A DNA stretch of 64,000 bases. It comes from Pseudomonas sp. MRSN 12121. GTDB taxonomy: Bacteria; Pseudomonadota; Gammaproteobacteria; Pseudomonadales; Pseudomonadaceae. This document shows, in pieces, positions 60,527-64,000 of the stretch. Made by a program: the position numbers and the translations under genes. The number at the start of each line of letters is the position of its first letter. The stretch's first letter is position 1. The notes beneath the pieces are model-generated. The model saw nothing but the letters and a program-made list of their open reading frames with translations, did no database searches and was not told the origin of the DNA. The stretch is from assembly GCF_000931465.1 (NCBI RefSeq), contig NZ_CP010892.1, positions 1,736,001-1,800,000 on the forward strand, read 5' to 3'.

Positions 60527-61933
60527 ATGGCAATCAAGGTTTTACTGGTTGAAGACGATCGCGCCCTGCGCGAGGCCCTGGCGGATACGCTGCTGTTGGC
60601 CGGTCATGACTACAAGGCGGTCGGCAGCGCGGAAGAAGCGCTGGAGGCGGTGTCTGGCGAGTCGTTCAGCCTGGTGGTCAGCGACGTCAACATGCCGGGC
60701 ATGGACGGTCATCAGTTGCTGGGCCTGTTGCGTGCGCGTCAGCCGCAGCTTCCGGTGCTGCTGATGACCGCTCATGGTGCGGTCGAGCGGGCGGTCGAGG
60801 CCATGCGTCAAGGCGCTGCCGACTATCTGGTCAAGCCATTCGAGCCCAAGGCACTGCTGGACCTGGTGGCGTGCCACGCCCTGGGTGGCCGGGGCGCGGC
60901 GGAAGGCGAAGGGCCGGTGGCATTCGAGCCTGCCAGCGCGCAGTTGCTCGAGCTGGCGGCGCGGGTCGCGCGCAGCGATTCCACAGTATTGATCTCTGGC
61001 GAGTCCGGCACCGGCAAAGAGGTGTTGGCGCGTTACATTCACCAGCAATCCCCGCGCGCCAGCCAGCCGTTCATCGCCATCAACTGTGCGGCGATTCCGG
61101 ACAACATGCTCGAGGCCACGCTGTTCGGTCATGAGAAGGGAGCTTTTACCGGCGCCATCGCCGCCCAGCCCGGCAAGTTCGAGCAAGCCGATGGCGGCAC
61201 ACTGCTGCTGGACGAGATTTCCGAGATGCCGCTGGGCCTGCAAGCCAAGTTGTTGCGGGTGCTGCAAGAGCGTGAAGTCGAGCGGGTGGGCGCGCGCAAG
61301 CCCATCACCCTGGACATTCGCGTGATAGCCACCACCAACCGCGACCTGGCCGGCGAAGTGGCGGCGGGGCGCTTCCGTGAAGACCTTTACTACCGGCTCT
61401 CGGTGTTTCCGCTGGCCTGGCGTCCACTGCGCGAGCGGACCGCCGATATCCTGCCGCTGGCCGAGCGCCTGTTGGCCAGGCACGTCAATAAAATGAAGCA
61501 CGCTGCGGCGCGCCTGTCGGCCGAGGCGCAGGCGTGCCTGGTCGGTTATCCGTGGCCGGGCAACGTGCGCGAGCTGGATAACGCCATCCAGCGTGCCTTG
61601 ATCCTGCAGCAGGGCGGCCTGATCCAGCCGGAAGACTTTTGCCTGGGCGGGCCGCTGGCCTGTGCGCCGCTGCCGGCGGCGCCTGCTGCCATGACGCCGG
61701 TGCGCGCTATGCCGGTGGAAGCCGAAGTGCCGACGGCTGAATCCGCCGGGGCCCTGGGCGACGATCTGCGGCGTCGCGAATTCCAGATGATCATCGATAC
61801 CCTGCGCGCCGAGCGCGGCCGTCGCAAGGAAGCGGCCGGACGGCTGGGTATCAGCCCGCGGACCCTGCGCTACAAGCTGGCGCAGATGCGCGATGCCGGA
61901 ATGGATGTCGAGGCTTATCTGTTTGCAACATGA
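60527..61933 (+). CDS. fleR: Two-component sigma-54 activator FleR
   Basis: 468-aa NtrC-type response regulator. The receiver has Asp53 in VVSDVNMPGMDG, the AAA+ domain has Walker A GESGTGKE and GAFTGA ([12 protein letters not shown]), and the C-terminal Fis-type HTH has KEAAGRLGISPRTLRYKLAQM. It activates RpoN promoters of flgF and fliE type operons. ATG 60527 gives the family N-terminus MAIKVLLVEDDRALREAL with AAGG just upstream; a GTG at 60518 overlapping the fleS stop is the alternative. Confidence 0.94.
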   Translation: MAIKVLLVEDDRALREALADTLLLAGHDYKAVGSAEEALEAVSGESFSLVVSDVNMPGMDGHQLLGLLRARQPQLPVLLMTAHGAVERAVEAMRQGAADYLVKPFEPKALLDLVACHALGGRGAAEGEGPVAFEPASAQLLELAARVARSDSTVLISGESGTGKEVLARYIHQQSPRASQPFIAINCAAIPDNMLEATLFGHEKGAFTGAIAAQPGKFEQADGGTLLLDEISEMPLGLQAKLLRVLQEREVERVGARKPITLDIRVIATTNRDLAGEVAAGRFREDLYYRLSVFPLAWRPLRERTADILPLAERLLARHVNKMKHAAARLSAEAQACLVGYPWPGNVRELDNAIQRALILQQGGLIQPEDFCLGGPLACAPLPAAPAAMTPVRAMPVEAEVPTAESAGALGDDLRRREFQMIIDTLRAERGRRKEAAGRLGISPRTLRYKLAQMRDAGMDVEAYLFAT

Positions 61934-61984
61934 AGCGTGAAGACTTGAGCCTCTACAGGCTTTTGTTCGGTGCCACCGTGGAGC

Positions 61985-62000
61985 TGGCACCCTTGTTGCT
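61985..62000 (+). promoter_or_regulatory. Sigma-54 promoter of fliE-fliF
   Basis: TGGCACCCTTGTTGCT: GG at 61986-61987, 10 nt, GC at 61998-61999. Strong RpoN match 62 nt upstream of fliE. Confidence 0.88.
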
Positions 62001-62061
62001 AACACCTCACTAACCGCTGCGTGAGTGTCAAAAAATTGCGGGTCGTCGGAGAGAGTAGACC

Positions 62062-62388
62062 ATGAGCCAAGGTATTGAATTTAATCGGTTGATGCTGGAC
62101 ATGCGAGCCATGCAAATGGACGCCATGGCCCAGCCTAAATCGGCCGCGGTGCCGCAGGTGAGCGGCAGCAGTTTTTCCGACATGCTTGGGCAGGCGGTGA
62201 ACAAGGTCAACGATACCCAGCAGGCCTCCAACCAGCTGGCCTCGGCCTTCGAGATCGGTAAGAGCGGCGTCGACCTGACGGACGTGATGATCGCTTCGCA
62301 GAAGGCCAGCGTGTCGTTCCAGGCGTTGACCCAGGTGCGCAACAAGCTGGTTCAGGCGTACCAAGACATCATGCAGATGCCGGTTTAA
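62062..62388 (+). CDS. fliE: Flagellar hook-basal body complex protein FliE
   Basis: 108-aa FliE, the adaptor between the MS-ring and the rod. The C-terminal half is conserved: [73 protein letters not shown] good GGAGAG lies upstream. It is the first gene of the fliEF operon from the adjacent sigma-54 promoter. Confidence 0.95.
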   Translation: MSQGIEFNRLMLDMRAMQMDAMAQPKSAAVPQVSGSSFSDMLGQAVNKVNDTQQASNQLASAFEIGKSGVDLTDVMIASQKASVSFQALTQVRNKLVQAYQDIMQMPV

Positions 62389-62403
62389 GGACGAGATTGA
62401 GTC

Positions 62404-64000
62404 ATGGCAGAAGCAGTCGCCGATAACGTACCGGCCAAGGCCACTCCGACAGAAGGCAAACCGCCGCTGTTCGGTCTGTCCTTTCTGGAAAACCTCTCCG
62501 AAATGACCATGCTGCGTCAGGTCGGCCTTTTGGTCGGCCTGGCCGCCAGCGTGGCGATTGGTTTTGCCGTGGTGTTGTGGTCCCAGCAGCCCGATTACCG
62601 TCCGCTGTACGGCAGCCTTGCCGGCATGGACGCCAAGCAGGTCATGGATACCCTGGCCTCCGCCGACATTCCCTACACCGTCGAGCCCAACTCCGGTGCC
62701 TTGCTGGTCAAGGCCGACGACCTGCCGCGCGCGCGCCTCAAGCTGGCGGCTGCCGGCGTGGCGCCGGGCGACGGCAACATCGGTTTCGAGATCCTCGACA
62801 AGGAGCAGGGCCTGGGGACCAGCCAGTTCATGGAAGCGACCCGTTACCGTCGCGGCCTGGAAGGCGAACTGGCGCGCACCATCTCCAGCCTGAACAACGT
62901 CAAGGGCGCGCGCGTGCACCTGGCCATTCCGAAAAGCTCGGTATTCGTGCGCGATGAGCGCAAGCCCAGCGCTTCGGTGCTGGTCGAGCTGTATTCCGGT
63001 CGTTCGCTGGAGCCGGGCCAGGTTGTCGCCATCGTCAATCTGGTGGCGACCAGCGTTCCCGAGCTGAGCAAGTCGCAGATCACCGTGGTCGACCAGAAGG
63101 GCAACCTGCTCTCCGACCAGGCGGAAAACTCCGAACTGACCATGGCCGGCAAGCAATTCGACTACAGCCGCCGCATGGAAAGCATGCTGACCCAGCGGGT
63201 GCACAATATCCTGCAGCCGATCCTGGGCAACGACCGCTACAAGGCTGAAGTGTCCGCCGATGTGGACTTCAGCGCCGTCGAGTCGACCTCCGAACAATTC
63301 AACCCGGACCAGCCCGCCCTGCGCAGCGAGCAGTCGGTCAACGAGCAGCGTTCCAGCAGCCTGGGGCCGCAAGGCGTTCCCGGCGCCCTGAGCAACCAGC
63401 CGCCGTCGCCGGCCAGCGCGCCGCAGACCACTGGTGGTGCTACCGCGGCCGCCGGCATGGTGCAGCCCGGCCAGCCGCTGCTGGACGCCAACGGCCAGCA
63501 GATCATGGACCCGGCCACCGGCCAGCCGATGCTGGCGCCGTACCCTAACGACAAGCGTCAACAATCCACCAAGAACTTCGAGCTGGATCGTTCCATCAGC
63601 CATACCAAGCAGCAGCAGGGGCGTCTGAACCGGCTCTCGGTGGCGGTGGTGGTCGACGATCAGGTCAAGGTCAACGCGGCCAACGGCGAAACCACCCGCG
63701 CGCCCTGGAGCGCCGACGAATTGGCGCGCTTTACCCGCCTGGTACAGGATGCCGTGGGCTTTGACGCCAGCCGTGGCGACAGCGTCAGCGTGATCAACGT
63801 GCCGTTCTCCGCCGACCGCGGCGAAGTGATCGCCGACATTCCGTTCTATTCGCAGCCCTGGTTCTGGGACATCGTGAAGCAGGTGCTGGGCGTGCTATTT
63901 ATCCTGGTGCTGGTGTTCGGCGTGCTGCGTCCGGTGCTCAACAACATCACCGGTGGCGGCAAGGGCAAGCACCTGGCAGGGCTCGGCAGCGATGTCGAAC
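62404..64000 (+). CDS. fliF: Flagellar MS-ring protein FliF (partial, 3' end outside window)
   Basis: The first 532 codons are present. The N-terminal transmembrane segment VGLLVGLAASVAIGFAVVLW is followed by YscJ/FliF ring-building motifs (QQPDYRPLYGSLAGMDAKQVMDTL, ARVHLAIPKSSVFVRDERKPSASVLVEL, RVHNILQPILGNDRYKAEVSADVDFS) and a Pro/Gln/Ala-rich loop. The second TM helix (FWDIVKQVLGVLFILVLVFGVL) is followed by the start of the FliG-binding tail. The gene runs off the window edge, which truncates it artificially. Confidence 0.96.
   Translation, partial: MAEAVADNVPAKATPTEGKPPLFGLSFLENLSEMTMLRQVGLLVGLAASVAIGFAVVLWSQQPDYRPLYGSLAGMDAKQVMDTLASADIPYTVEPNSGALLVKADDLPRARLKLAAAGVAPGDGNIGFEILDKEQGLGTSQFMEATRYRRGLEGELARTISSLNNVKGARVHLAIPKSSVFVRDERKPSASVLVELYSGRSLEPGQVVAIVNLVATSVPELSKSQITVVDQKGNLLSDQAENSELTMAGKQFDYSRRMESMLTQRVHNILQPILGNDRYKAEVSADVDFSAVESTSEQFNPDQPALRSEQSVNEQRSSSLGPQGVPGALSNQPPSPASAPQTTGGATAAAGMVQPGQPLLDANGQQIMDPATGQPMLAPYPNDKRQQSTKNFELDRSISHTKQQQGRLNRLSVAVVVDDQVKVNAANGETTRAPWSADELARFTRLVQDAVGFDASRGDSVSVINVPFSADRGEVIADIPFYSQPWFWDIVKQVLGVLFILVLVFGVLRPVLNNITGGGKGKHLAGLGSDVE

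Overview
This 64-kb window is GC-rich chromosomal DNA from a Pseudomonas, most likely the P. fluorescens/chlororaphis/protegens complex. The evidence is the phhR-phhA-phhB-phhC cluster, the flgFGHIJKL and fliC-flaG-fliD-fliS-fliT-fleQ-fleS-fleR-fliE-fliF gene orders, RpoN (-24/-12) flagellar promoters, and REP doublets built on a GTAGGAGCGAG...CTTGCCCGCGAT core. I saw no rRNA, tRNA, CRISPR array, transposase or phage gene.

Region 1 (1-14.6 kb) is a conserved housekeeping block. It holds a metallophosphoesterase, an HD protein, an Mpo1-like protein, an AraC regulator, TrkH, a nitroreductase, a Cpx-type envelope-stress module (coiled-coil membrane protein - cpxR - cpxP/spy-like - cpxA), YciI, YciB, a PHP phosphoesterase, a YciO-type protein, ScpA, ScpB and RluB. 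Region 2 (14.6-16.8 kb) is different in character. It carries an M29-type metallopeptidase behind a 45-46-codon peptide gene, then an AT-rich gene-poor stretch with a degenerate repeat and two possible micro-ORFs.

Region 3 (16.8-25.1 kb) is an aromatic amino acid block: AroP-type permease (with a possible Trp-containing leader peptide), ArfB, an MFS transporter, two tiny genes, and phhC-phhB-phhA divergent from the regulator phhR. Phenylalanine is imported, hydroxylated to tyrosine, its pterin cofactor recycled, and the product transaminated.

Region 4 (25.3-64 kb) is flagellar. flgF-flgL (rod, rings, muramidase, hook-filament junction) follow a sigma-54 promoter. A glycosylation island lies between flgL and fliC. 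It contains a 1190-aa multidomain glycosyltransferase; a tightly overlapping operon that should make a CDP-activated, probably C-methylated 6-deoxyhexose (rfbF, rfbG, epimerase, reductase, C-methyltransferase, CmcI-like protein); a second, 982-aa glycosyltransferase; pseudaminic acid genes pseB, C, F, G and I, with pseH missing; a KAS-III-like gene; a DUF115/Maf-type flagellin glycosyltransferase; and an 89-aa partner. The short flagellin fliC, with sigma-28 and possible sigma-54 promoters, follows, then flaG, fliD, fliST (own sigma-28 promoter), the master regulator fleQ, fleSR and fliEF; fliF runs off the window.

The items I would look at first are the dual-sugar flagellin island without PseH and the peptide/M29-peptidase pair at the boundary between two otherwise conserved blocks.
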